The notes under the pieces: model-generated
What the model was told of the DNA's origin: nothing
What the model saw: only the letters and a program-made list of their open reading frames with translations
The model's database searches: none
Assembly (NCBI GenBank): GCA_020432105.1
Contig: JAGQGZ010000010.1
Location: forward strand, 1-34,173
DNA from: Dehalococcoidia bacterium
Lineage (GTDB): Bacteria > Chloroflexota > Dehalococcoidia > Tepidiformales > Tepidiformaceae
Length of the DNA stretch: 34,173 nucleotides
Reading direction: 5' to 3'
Translations under genes and position numbers: made by a program
Shown here: one piece after another, positions 6,926-14,305 of the stretch
How positions within the stretch are numbered: the first letter of the stretch is position 1
Layout of the letters: each line of letters opens with the position of its first letter

Positions 6926-8015
6926 CTTCGACGCATCCATGCACCTCGGCAACTTCCGGTACGAAGCCGCGTTTGCCGCGGACAGCGAACTGGTCGTGCT
7001 CTTCGGCCACTCCGGGGCCGGCAAGAGCGTGACGCTGCAGTTGTTTGCAGGACTAATGCGGCCCGAGCGCGGCCACATCCAGCTCAACGGGCGGGTGCTC
7101 ACCGACACCACCGCCCGAATTCACGTCCGGCCTCCAGAACGACACGTGGGTTATGTAGTGCAAGAACTGGCGCTCTTCCCCCACATGGATGTACGCCAGA
7201 ACATTGCCTTTGCCCTGGATGACCGGCGTGGTGCGGCCGCGAGGAAGCGCGTCGACGGCCTCCTCGAACTGCTCGACCTCGAAGGCTACGGAGCGCGGAT
7301 GCCACGCTCGCTCAGCGGTGGCCAACGCCAGAGAGTCGCTCTCGCCCGGGCCCTGGCCGCAGCGACGGAAATCCTCCTGCTCGACGAGCCGTTCAGCGCC
7401 CTCGATGAATCGCTCCGCGAGGGTCTTCGGGGAGAACTGCTCCGCCTGCGACGGGAGCTCGGCCTTCCCGTGCTCTTCGTGACACACGACCTGCGAGAGG
7501 CACACCTGCTGGCTGACAGGCTTGCCATTTTTGACGAAGGCAAGCTCCTGCAGTTCGGCCTTCGCGACGACGTATTCCGGCGGCCCGCATCACCCCGGGT
7601 TGCCACCCTGACCGGTGTCGCCAACCTCATACCGGGCAGGGTCCTCGAGGCTCGCGAGGGCCGGCTGCTCCTGGAATGTGCTGGTATGCGCCTCTGGTGC
7701 GGGCCCCAACCAGATGCTGGATGCTTCAGGGCGGGACAGGCCGTGGTCGCAGCTATACGGGCCGAGCTTGTCAACTTCACCCGCCACGGCGAGGACCACG
7801 AGTTCAACCATCTCCAGGCCCGCGTCGCCGAGGACCTGAGCTACGGCGCCGTCCACACCATTCGGCTCGAAGCAACCGGACGGGGTCCAGATCTCCGGGC
7901 CGAGATTGCCGCCCGCCCGCACAGCGTCCTTGGCATCAAGCCCGGCTCGGTATGGACCATCGAGCTGCCACCCGAGGACGTCCACGTCATGGCCGCCGAA
8001 GCTAACGCAAGCTAG
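6915..8015 (+). CDS. modC: Molybdate ABC transporter ATP-binding protein ModC
   Basis: The 366-residue ATPase of the molybdate importer. Walker A is GHSGAGKS (about residues 32-39), the Q-loop region is GYVVQELALFPHM, the ABC signature is LSGGQRQR, Walker B is ILLLDEPFSALDE and the switch His lies in FVTHDLREA. The C-terminal third is a TOBE/Mop-like molybdate-sensing domain (LQARVAEDLSYGAVHTIRLE). The ATG at 6915 overlaps modB by 11 bases. The stop TAG shares the palindrome GCTAGC with the stop of the opposite gene, so the two convergent genes overlap by four bases. Confidence 0.95.
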   Translation: MSFSFDASMHLGNFRYEAAFAADSELVVLFGHSGAGKSVTLQLFAGLMRPERGHIQLNGRVLTDTTARIHVRPPERHVGYVVQELALFPHMDVRQNIAFALDDRRGAAARKRVDGLLELLDLEGYGARMPRSLSGGQRQRVALARALAAATEILLLDEPFSALDESLREGLRGELLRLRRELGLPVLFVTHDLREAHLLADRLAIFDEGKLLQFGLRDDVFRRPASPRVATLTGVANLIPGRVLEAREGRLLLECAGMRLWCGPQPDAGCFRAGQAVVAAIRAELVNFTRHGEDHEFNHLQARVAEDLSYGAVHTIRLEATGRGPDLRAEIAARPHSVLGIKPGSVWTIELPPEDVHVMAAEANAS

Positions 8016-8650
8016 CCCAGCCGGTGAGCGAAAACGGCGTACAGCGGGTCGCTGTTCCCTCGATTGGGAGACAGGTCGACAGCCTGAGCCTGGCTGAATT
8101 GCCCGGAGAGGCGAAAATACAGCGCCACCAGGTCTGCGTGGTCGCGGTCGTCGAGCACGCGCCAGATTGCGACGGCCTTCGTTGGGAAACACCGGTTTGA
8201 GTAGGTGACAACGAACGGGGCGCCCGGCTTGAGGACCCGGCCAACTTCTGCGAACACTTCGACCGGGCTGGTCAAGTACTGGACCGAGACCGTGACGATG
8301 GCGCCGTCAAAGCGCCCATCGTCGTAGGGAAGCGTCGGCTCCTTGTTCAAATCCTGGATCGTCCGCTCGGTGAGTTGCCCGTTCTTCTCCAACTCCTGAA
8401 CGTTCATCCCGAGCCCCGCGACTGCCCTGAATCCGTGGGTTTCAGGTAAATGGGAAACCCAGCTCGTCATGAGATCGAGCACCTCTCCGCCCGGCGGCAG
8501 CATCTGGCCGTAGAAAGCCCGGGCGGCGGCAATCGCTGCATCGTCGATGTGCGTTACCAGCTTCGGCTCGATGTAGAAGCGGGAGTCGTCCGTTTCGTCC
8601 TCGCGAGCGAAGTGCTCCGGCCGGAGGGGATTATCTCGGGGTTGGCTCAA
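8012..8650 (-). CDS. SAM-dependent methyltransferase (class I, methyltransferase-11-like)
   Basis: A 212-residue class I methyltransferase-like protein. Motif I is the unusual VLDLMTSWVSHLP in place of a GxGxG loop. It is followed by VAGLGMNVQELEKN (acidic ribose-contact region), LPYDDGRFDGAIVTVSVQYL (motif IV) and VGRVLKPGAPFVVTYSNRCF (motif V/VI). The DLMTSWVSHLP form is seen in a distinct bacterial subfamily of unknown substrate. The start is TTG at 8650, overlapping the stop of the upstream monooxygenase gene as TTGA, so the two are coupled. It ends in a four-base convergent overlap with modC. Confidence 0.82.
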   Translation of the reverse strand: MSQPRDNPLRPEHFAREDETDDSRFYIEPKLVTHIDDAAIAAARAFYGQMLPPGGEVLDLMTSWVSHLPETHGFRAVAGLGMNVQELEKNGQLTERTIQDLNKEPTLPYDDGRFDGAIVTVSVQYLTSPVEVFAEVGRVLKPGAPFVVTYSNRCFPTKAVAIWRVLDDRDHADLVALYFRLSGQFSQAQAVDLSPNRGNSDPLYAVFAHRLG

Positions 8651-8961
8651 ACGGTGAGTCCGGCCTCTTCCACAATCACCGAGTCCCAGAACCGGGCCCG
8701 CGGATGCCCTTTCACAATCCCCTCGGGCATTCGGCCACCATGGGCCTTGCGGAATGCATCCGACTGTGTCCAGGCAAGGAATGCGTCGCGGTCGCTCCAG
8801 ACGGTGTGGGAGATGTACTGTCCCGCCTCGTCGCCCTTAAGCAGGGCGAACTGCACGAATCCGGCGAGGCCGTCGAGGTAGGTCTCGCGAGTTCGCCACA
8901 GCTCTTCGAACTCCTGCTCCCGCCCTTCCTCTACTTCGAAGTGGTTCATCGCAATAAACAT
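8647..8961 (-). CDS. Antibiotic biosynthesis monooxygenase, IsdG/heme-oxygenase-like
   Basis: A 104-residue ferredoxin-fold (ABM) protein. It carries Asn6, Trp64 and His74 in the same order and nearly the same spacing as the catalytic Asn-Trp-His triad of IsdG/IsdI heme-degrading monooxygenases. The motifs are MNHFEVEEGREQEFE and HTVWSDRDAFLAWTQSDAFRKAH. Heme degradation or binding is therefore the best inference. The start at 8961 is secure: GGAAAGGAG lies five bases before the ATG. It is the first gene of a two-gene unit with the methyltransferase. Confidence 0.82.
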   Translation of the reverse strand: MFIAMNHFEVEEGREQEFEELWRTRETYLDGLAGFVQFALLKGDEAGQYISHTVWSDRDAFLAWTQSDAFRKAHGGRMPEGIVKGHPRARFWDSVIVEEAGLTV

Positions 8962-9022
8962 AGCTACTCCTTTCCTGTCATCGTAGCGCGGCCATCAAGG
9001 TGAGCGCGCCCTTTCGAGGATG

Positions 9023-9050
9023 TTGGCAGACCGCTTGCTACCGGTAGAAT
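9023..9050 (+). promoter_or_regulatory. Promoter of the CoA transferase gene
   Basis: TTGGCA (9023-9028) and TAGAAT (9045-9050) are separated by 16 bases. A start near 9057 gives a 30-base leader containing the AGGAG ribosome-binding site of the gene at 9087. Confidence 0.6.
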
Positions 9051-9086
9051 CCAGTCGAACACGACAATCCCCAGGAGTTCTCCACC

Positions 9087-10361
9087 ATGGCTTCAGGCCC
9101 ACTCGATGGCGTCAAGGTCCTCGAATTCACCCAGATCATCGCTGGTCCTTTCTGCTGCATGCACCTCGCCGACATGGGCGCCGACGTGATCAAATTCGAG
9201 CCGGTGGAAGGCGAACCCTGGCGTATCTTCGTCGAACTGGTCCCCAAGGAATCGCGGACATTTGCCAGCCTCAACCGGGGCAAGCGCAGCGTCGCGATCG
9301 ACATGCGTACGCCCGAAGCACGCCGCGCCATCCACAACCTGGTTAAGGAATCGGACGTCGTGGTCATCAACTACCGGCCGGGAGTCGCGGAGAACCTCGG
9401 AATCGACTACGACACGCTGAAGCAAATCAACCCGCAGATCATCTACTGCGAGAACACTGCCTTTGGCCGCCGCGGCCCGCTTTCGAAGCGAGGCGGATAC
9501 GACATCATCGTCCAGGCCCTGACCGGGCTGATGGCCGGCGAAGCGAAGATGGACGGGGATGTGCCGACTGCTGCCTACCCGGCGCCGATCGACTATGCCA
9601 CCGGCATTCAGATGGCGAACAGCATCTCCGCCGCTCTCTACTACCGGGAGAAAACCGGCAAGGGACAGCGCATCGACACCACCCTCATGGGCACTGGTCT
9701 GGCCATGCAGACTTCCCAGTTCACGTTCATCGACGCCTTCGACAGCGAGATCATCCCGGCGATGAACGCTGAAGTGAACCAGGCACGGCTGGAACTAAAG
9801 ACCTTCCAGGAACAGCTCGACATCCGCGCAAAATACCGTCCGGGTGCTCCCGGCAACGTCTACTACCGCGTGTTCCAGACGAGCGACGGGTTCATCGCCA
9901 TAGGGGCCCTCAGCCATGCCCTCCGGAAGAAGGTCCTCGGCGTGACGAAGCTCAACGATCCGCGCTTCCGCGAAGATGGAACATTCGTCCTCATGCCGGA
10001 AGGCTGGGAGACGTTGGGGCCAAAGCTCGTACAGGAAGCGGAGGCCCTCTACCGCACCAAGACCACCGCCGAATGGGGCAGGCTCTTCGAAGACGCGGGG
10101 GTTCCCTCCGGTCCGGTCTACTTTGTCGAGGAGCTCTTCGACCACCCTCAAACGCTGGAAAACGGCCTCGTTGCAAACATCGACCACGAGCTGCTCGGGC
10201 CTCTCCGGATGGTTGGACCGGCCTTCCAGATGTCGGAATCGCCACTGGAGCCCCAGGGCCCGAGCCCTGTGCTTGGCGCTGACAATGACGAGATCCTCCA
10301 GCGGGCAGGTCTCTCGCCAGAGACCATCGCGAATCTGCGGGAGTCCGGGGCGGTGCGCTAG
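9087..10361 (+). CDS. Family III CoA transferase (CaiB/BaiF)
   Basis: A 424-residue family III CoA transferase, which moves CoA between organic acids in the cytoplasm. N-terminal signature: LDGVKVLEFTQIIAGPFC and ADMGADVIKFEPVEGEPWR, then LNRGKRSVAIDMR. The catalytic Asp is D139 in KRGGYDIIVQALTGLM, matching the family motif. The C-terminal domain (GAPGNVYYRVFQTSDGFIAI and later VPSGPVYFVEELFDHPQ) is complete. The ATG at 9087 has GGAG nine bases upstream and a promoter at 9023-9050. The substrate cannot be read from the sequence. Nearby acyl-CoA genes (crotonase, acyl-CoA dehydrogenase) agree with a CoA-thioester economy but are not in the same operon. It ends in a four-base convergent overlap with the next gene. 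Confidence 0.92.
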   Translation: MASGPLDGVKVLEFTQIIAGPFCCMHLADMGADVIKFEPVEGEPWRIFVELVPKESRTFASLNRGKRSVAIDMRTPEARRAIHNLVKESDVVVINYRPGVAENLGIDYDTLKQINPQIIYCENTAFGRRGPLSKRGGYDIIVQALTGLMAGEAKMDGDVPTAAYPAPIDYATGIQMANSISAALYYREKTGKGQRIDTTLMGTGLAMQTSQFTFIDAFDSEIIPAMNAEVNQARLELKTFQEQLDIRAKYRPGAPGNVYYRVFQTSDGFIAIGALSHALRKKVLGVTKLNDPRFREDGTFVLMPEGWETLGPKLVQEAEALYRTKTTAEWGRLFEDAGVPSGPVYFVEELFDHPQTLENGLVANIDHELLGPLRMVGPAFQMSESPLEPQGPSPVLGADNDEILQRAGLSPETIANLRESGAVR

Positions 10362-11266
10362 CGAGCCAGCCGCCGGTCCACGGTCGTCAACCCAAAGACG
10401 AGAATCGCTCCACACATGGCAAGCAGCACCGGGATGACGACATCGCCCGCCCCGGGCGGCCAGGCGAGGCCTGACTCCTCGACCCCCTCGGGCCACGGCC
10501 ACAGCACTCGCAGGGATCCGACCATCAGCCCGATCAGGATGGCCATCACCGAGTCGTGATGCCGTTTTAGCCCCGCGTTCAGCAACGGGGCAAACAGCGC
10601 AAGCCCACCCGCGGCTCCCACGACAAAGAGGCCAAGGGTACCGATCTCCCGGTCGTTCACGGCATCGAGCACGTTGTCGTACATCCCGAGGATGACGAGG
10701 ATGAACGAACCGCTAATCCCGGGAAGGATCATGGCGCAGACAGCGCAGGCGCCGGAGACAACCACGATCCACCACGCCGGGTCGGCAACCGTGTCACCGC
10801 GGTATCCGAGCGCCAAGAACGTCGCAATGGCGACGACGTCGGCAAGTGCCAGTCGCACCGCGTCACGATTGCCAAGGCGCTCCCAGACTGCGCCGACGCT
10901 CGCCAGCACAAGCCCGAAGAAAAGGGCAGATAACTCGACGGGATAGTCGTCCAGCAGGTGTTCAAGCGCGCTTGAGAGGATGAGGATGGCAAGGCCAATG
11001 CCGGTGACCAGCGGTAGAAGAAATCCCAGTTCGAGACGGTTGAACGCTCGCCTGGCACGAGGGCCGTTGATCCGCACCAACCAGCCCAGCACCGATGCAC
11101 CCTGCCGGACATTCGACACGAGTCGTTCGTAGATCCCGAGGACGAGGGCGACGGTACCGCCGGAAACACCCGGGACGATGTCGGCAGTGCCCATGCAAAA
11201 TCCGCGAAACACGTGGGCAATGACGGCCAGCACAGTAGAACCGTACGGGTGCTGCACCGTGCGCAC
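10358..11266 (-). CDS. DUF368 membrane protein (PopT-like undecaprenyl-phosphate translocase family)
   Basis: A polytopic membrane protein of up to 302 residues with the DUF368 signature FCMGTADIVPGVSGGTVALV near the N-terminus and a second, related motif CAMILPGISGSFILVILGMYD in the middle. This suggests two inverted halves. DUF368 proteins (PopT) have been implicated in recycling undecaprenyl phosphate across the membrane, so a role in cell-envelope lipid carrier recycling is likely by family. I give the GTG at 11266, ten bases after the DUF3179 stop on the same strand. No clear ribosome-binding site is seen, and a GTG nine bases further on would remove only three residues. Its expression probably depends on the DUF3179 promoter. 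Confidence 0.88.
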   Translation of the reverse strand: MRTVQHPYGSTVLAVIAHVFRGFCMGTADIVPGVSGGTVALVLGIYERLVSNVRQGASVLGWLVRINGPRARRAFNRLELGFLLPLVTGIGLAILILSSALEHLLDDYPVELSALFFGLVLASVGAVWERLGNRDAVRLALADVVAIATFLALGYRGDTVADPAWWIVVVSGACAVCAMILPGISGSFILVILGMYDNVLDAVNDREIGTLGLFVVGAAGGLALFAPLLNAGLKRHHDSVMAILIGLMVGSLRVLWPWPEGVEESGLAWPPGAGDVVIPVLLAMCGAILVFGLTTVDRRLAR

Positions 11267-11275
11267 GAATTCGAG

Positions 11276-12529
11276 CTAGCTGATCAGCACCAGGTCCGGG
11301 TAGAAGGCGGCGAAAGCAAACCAGAAGTGGTTGGCGTGGGGCGCGACCTCAAGCTTGCTGCCGGCCAGCGGACCCTGCACCGCCCGCCCGGTGACATCCC
11401 AGGTGCTGCCGGTCGAGCTGTCGATGAACCGCCCGTTGCCGTCCGGCTCGAAACTGAGCACCTGGCCCTCGAACGACGCGTAGTAGGCGACGGCAGTGCC
11501 GACATCGCGCGAGCCAGCGATCGACGTGCCATCAAGCGCGCTCGTGGTACCCGGCGCCCAGAGGACCACCAGCGGTGTCTCCCCCACCTCGATGTTCGCG
11601 ACACCCTCATCCGCAAGGTGCGAGAACGCCACAGCTACGGACTGTTCGCCGAGGGTAACGCCGACTACCCGTTCGAGAGCCGGGAGGCGCTCATCAATGG
11701 TTCCGTCGAAGAGGAACGGGAAGCTTGAGGTGTCGTAGCCCGGGTAGGGGTTGACGCCGTAGTCACGGCCATGGCCGGTGTCCTCGGAGAGAACGGTGGC
11801 GTCCGGGTACTCCTCGGCGAACTGGCCCCATGAGACAATCGCCGTGGACACGGCCTTGAGCCTGGTACCGGCATAGTGGCCAACCAGCGACTCGCCCGTC
11901 GCCTGTTGCCACCAGGACTCCGTCTGCCGGTCGAACATGACGAGGTCGGAGTTGCGCAACAGCCCCGACACCCCGAAATCGAGAACCTCACCGGACACCG
12001 TGCGTTCGAACGAGATGGCCGTATTGCAGAGCGGGCAGAACGTCACCGCAATCGGCTGCCCGGCAAAGTGATCGTTGATGATTTCGTGCCAGGTCAGAAT
12101 GTGTAGAGGGTAGGCGCGGGCCTGGTTCCCAATAGTGACGGCCGCCACAGGCACCTGGGGTTGATAGGAAGCCTCGGACACCGGCAGGAACCGCGCATGC
12201 CCACCACGGGGTGACGTGATGCGCACGACACCCTCCCCCTCGGCATCCAGTGCCGGGATGCAATCCGGCCCCGGGCATCCGCTAAAGAGCTCGGTGAACG
12301 CTACCGTCCGCTTCGAGAAGTCAGTATTCGGCCACTGCGGAAAGAGGGCCCGTCCCACGCTGGCGTCGTCCTCTGGTGTCGGCGACGGTCCACTCGCGGT
12401 GGCAGTCACCGTTATCCCAGGTGATTCGACCGGAGTGGGCGATGGCGGCGCCGGGCTATCACCGTCTCCTGCGCAGGCAGCCACGAACAAGATGGTGAGG
12501 ATAGCCGCAGAGACAATGCGTAGTCCCAT
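11276..12529 (-). CDS. DUF3179 lipoprotein
   Basis: A 417-residue exported lipoprotein. The signal is MGLRIVSAAILTILFVAAC with the lipobox VAAC, followed by a Pro/Thr-rich linker. The DUF3179 domain contains FCPLCNTAISFERTVSGE, then FGVSGLLRNSDLVMFDRQTESWW and VLSEDTGHGRDYGVNPYPGY. The CPLC pair and the His/Asp residues suggest a metal- or redox-linked site, but the biochemical function of the family is unknown to me. The ATG at 12529 is preceded by TACGGT with a six-base gap and no Shine-Dalgarno, so it is probably leaderless. A Crp-type site is centred 41.5 bases upstream. The gene is divergent from the operon encoding a Crp/Fnr regulator. Confidence 0.88.
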   Translation of the reverse strand: MGLRIVSAAILTILFVAACAGDGDSPAPPSPTPVESPGITVTATASGPSPTPEDDASVGRALFPQWPNTDFSKRTVAFTELFSGCPGPDCIPALDAEGEGVVRITSPRGGHARFLPVSEASYQPQVPVAAVTIGNQARAYPLHILTWHEIINDHFAGQPIAVTFCPLCNTAISFERTVSGEVLDFGVSGLLRNSDLVMFDRQTESWWQQATGESLVGHYAGTRLKAVSTAIVSWGQFAEEYPDATVLSEDTGHGRDYGVNPYPGYDTSSFPFLFDGTIDERLPALERVVGVTLGEQSVAVAFSHLADEGVANIEVGETPLVVLWAPGTTSALDGTSIAGSRDVGTAVAYYASFEGQVLSFEPDGNGRFIDSSTGSTWDVTGRAVQGPLAGSKLEVAPHANHFWFAFAAFYPDLVLIS

Positions 12530-12535
12530 CACCAC

Positions 12536-12541
12536 ACCGTA
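12536..12541 (-). promoter_or_regulatory. -10 element of the DUF3179 gene (leaderless)
   Basis: TACGGT on the minus strand ends six bases before the ATG at 12529. This places +1 at the A of the start codon. Confidence 0.5.
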
Positions 12542-12563
12542 GGGCCACCGACAGGTAATGCCA

Positions 12564-12577
12564 GTGATCGCCGTCAC
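12564..12577. promoter_or_regulatory. Crp/Fnr-type binding site GTGA-N6-TCAC
   Basis: GTGA (12564-12567) and TCAC (12574-12577) with a six-base spacer form the core of the E. coli CRP half-site pair. The centre (between 12570 and 12571) is exactly -41.5 from the inferred +1 at 12529, the class II activator position. The Crp/Fnr gene is in the divergent operon and its recognition helix has the Arg-Glu-x3-Arg pattern that reads GTGA. Confidence 0.6.
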
Positions 12578-12611
12578 GGTCCCACCCGACGGACACCAGG
12601 AGGATTGGAGC

Positions 12612-12869
12612 ATGGCGCAGCGAGAGCTCTACCTCTACGTCGTCGACGGGTGCGAGACGTGTCAGCGCGCCCGCGCTCGCCTCGAATCGTGCAAAACCAT
12701 CGCGGCGCGCGGCACGCTCGTTGTCCGTTCGCTCAGCGAGCCCTCAACCAAGCGACCGGCCGCCCTGGTGGGGGTGCCTTCGGTTATGCTCGAAGGCGAG
12801 ATCATCGCGATGGGCACACCCGACTGCTGCGCGGTCGGTGCCCTTCTCGCGGCCATGGACCGGGAATGA
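12612..12869 (+). CDS. Glutaredoxin/thioredoxin-like small redox protein
   Basis: An 85-residue thioredoxin-fold protein beginning MAQRELYLYVVDGCETCQRA. The CETC pair (C14, C17) follows the first strand as in glutaredoxins, and VGVPSVMLEGE supplies the cis-Pro segment and the next strand. Near the end it has an adjacent Cys pair (DCC), which is uncommon. The ATG at 12612 has GGAGG and GGAG upstream. The stop overlaps the Crp/Fnr start as ATGA, so it is made together with that regulator. It may pass a thiol-redox signal or simply share its regulation; this is inference. Confidence 0.75.
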   Translation: MAQRELYLYVVDGCETCQRARARLESCKTIAARGTLVVRSLSEPSTKRPAALVGVPSVMLEGEIIAMGTPDCCAVGALLAAMDRE

Positions 12870-13603
12870 GCATCGTCGACAAATTCCGCCCGCGATCCCG
12901 GCTCCGCGAAGTTGGCCAGATGAGCACAGAGCTTGCGCGGCTCAAGAACGCCCTGCTCAGGGAGAACGACCTTTTCCGGGGCCTGACGGGGCCCGAAATG
13001 GAAAGCATTGGTGAGCGCCTGCCGATGGCCACCGCGCGCACGGGGCAGCTCATCTACTCGCCGGGCCAGACTGGCGAAGCGCTGTTTCTACTGAAAACCG
13101 GTCGCGTCAGGATCTACCGGCTCGCCGCCGATGGGCGAAAGATTGTTCTGGCCACCGTGGAACCCGGCACGGCCTTCGGCGAGATGTCGTTGCTTGGAGA
13201 ATCAATGACCGGATCCTTTGCCGAGGCAATGGAAGACTGCACGGTGTGCGTCATGTCCCGGATCGACGTCGAGGAGATCATGCGCGGCCATCCCGAGGTT
13301 GCCATCCACCTCACGGAAATCGTGGCCGACCGACTCCGCCGAACGGAAGATCTGCTCCAGGCTGTGGCTTTCGAAGCGGTGCCCGTCCGCCTGGCACGGC
13401 TTCTTATCGGGCTAAGCGGCGAAAAGGACGAGATCCGCGGATTCAGCCACCAGGAACTTGCCGATATGGTTGGCACTTCACGGGAGACCGTCAGCCGAGC
13501 TCTCGTGGATCTCAAGAACCAGGGGGTCATCGACATCGATCGGCGGTCCATCGCAATCATCGACAGGGCCACACTCCTGCAGCGCCTCGCCGATCCTTCT
13601 TAG
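12866..13603 (+). CDS. Crp/Fnr-family transcriptional regulator
   Basis: A 245-residue Crp/Fnr regulator. The cyclic-nucleotide-binding fold spans about residues 35-150 (FRGLTGPEMESIGERLP, then FLLKTGRVRIYRLAADGRKI and AFGEMSLLGES). A dimer helix follows, then a winged helix with GFSHQELADMVGTSRETVSR. The recognition helix has R206, E207 and R211 in the spacing of R180, E181 and R185 of E. coli CRP, which predicts GTGA/TCAC half-sites. The phosphate-binding Arg-Ser of CRP aligns with Gly116-Ser117, so cAMP binding is doubtful. There is no N-terminal Cys cluster as in FNR. The ATG at 12866 overlaps the upstream redox gene (ATGA). The effector is unknown. It ends in a four-base convergent overlap with the thioredoxin gene. 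Confidence 0.9.
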   Translation: MSIVDKFRPRSRLREVGQMSTELARLKNALLRENDLFRGLTGPEMESIGERLPMATARTGQLIYSPGQTGEALFLLKTGRVRIYRLAADGRKIVLATVEPGTAFGEMSLLGESMTGSFAEAMEDCTVCVMSRIDVEEIMRGHPEVAIHLTEIVADRLRRTEDLLQAVAFEAVPVRLARLLIGLSGEKDEIRGFSHQELADMVGTSRETVSRALVDLKNQGVIDIDRRSIAIIDRATLLQRLADPS

Positions 13604-14172
13604 CCTCCGAGGCTCAAGGCCTCCGCAATCCGGGCTGCAAACTGGTCTGCCGACGGCTGGTACCCAAAACGGGTGAGCTGTCGGCCACTCGCGTCGATGA
13701 GCACAAAGGTTGGAGTACCGCGGACGCCGTACCGTGCGGCGGCGCTGCGGTCGTCGTCGACCGACTTCTCGACGAGGACGGCTTCCTCCCGGAACTGGCT
13801 CATCACCGAATGGGCGAACGGCTCCATCGAGTGACAGAACTCGCACCACGTCCCGGAAAACCAGACGAGGGTCGGCTTCCCATCGGGCTGTGGCGAATTG
13901 GCGTCCGGGAGGGGCGCCGACGAGTGATAGACGGTGTGCTTTGATCCCGTGAGCGCCTCAACGTTGGACCCGGCATTCCCTTCGGCCAGGGTCAACGTAT
14001 CGGCATCGACCGACGACTCCGGGTTGGCGAGTTGGATGGCGAAGTACCCTAAGACCGCGACGATACCAATCGCTGCGCTCCACAGGGCAACCCTCTTCCA
14101 GTCCATACCCGGCCGGTGCCTGGGCGATTGCCTGCTACGTCTCGTCGGCCGATGTGCCCCCTGTTTTGCCAT
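13600..14172 (-). CDS. Membrane-anchored thioredoxin-like protein
   Basis: A 190-residue thiol-disulfide protein. The N-terminus is highly basic (residues 8-26), followed by one membrane anchor (about 27-48), so the thioredoxin domain faces outside. The active site is FSGTWCEFCHSMEPF with C110 and C113, and the cis-Pro loop is GVRGTPTFVLID. The divergent neighbour is CcdA, which supplies electrons across the membrane to exported thioredoxins, so the two probably work as a pair. I chose the ATG at 14172. A TTG at 14214 would add 14 residues, and neither has an ideal ribosome-binding site. A perfect inverted repeat lies just upstream of the ATG. Confidence 0.85.
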   Translation of the reverse strand: MAKQGAHRPTRRSRQSPRHRPGMDWKRVALWSAAIGIVAVLGYFAIQLANPESSVDADTLTLAEGNAGSNVEALTGSKHTVYHSSAPLPDANSPQPDGKPTLVWFSGTWCEFCHSMEPFAHSVMSQFREEAVLVEKSVDDDRSAAARYGVRGTPTFVLIDASGRQLTRFGYQPSADQFAARIAEALSLGG

Positions 14173-14183
14173 CAACTTCCCAT

Positions 14184-14204
14184 TTCGTAAGGTCTTGTTA
14201 CGAA
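14184..14204. promoter_or_regulatory. Perfect inverted repeat TTCGTAA-N7-TTACGAA between thioredoxin and ccdA
   Basis: Two 7-base arms with a 7-base spacer lie 11 bases upstream of the thioredoxin ATG. They are about 43 bases upstream of a start predicted from TACACT (14225-14230) for ccdA. The size and symmetry suit a dimeric regulator controlling both divergent genes. It does not match the Crp-type GTGA core. Confidence 0.55.
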
Positions 14205-14224
14205 GCAAGTACAACCCGGCTCAA

Positions 14225-14248
14225 TACACTGTGACAGTGACGGTGATC
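14225..14248 (+). promoter_or_regulatory. Possible ccdA -10 and tandem GTGA-containing hexamers
   Basis: TACACT (14225-14230) could be the ccdA -10, but I find no good -35. It is followed by three tandem hexamers GTGACA, GTGACG and GTGATC (14231-14248), and another GTGAC lies at 14287. The repeats have no TCAC partner at six bases, so they are not canonical Crp sites. A small hairpin AGCCG-CTGAA-CGGCT (14253-14267) follows in the presumed leader. Confidence 0.3.
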
Positions 14249-14305
14249 GCAGAGCCGCTGAACGGCTGTGTGAGAGCGTTTCGACAGTGACCCGGGGAGG
14301 TAGCC

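Noticed and set aside
14231-14248. Crp sites in the GTGA tandem repeats before ccdA
   Set aside because: All copies face the same way and none has a TCAC partner at six bases.
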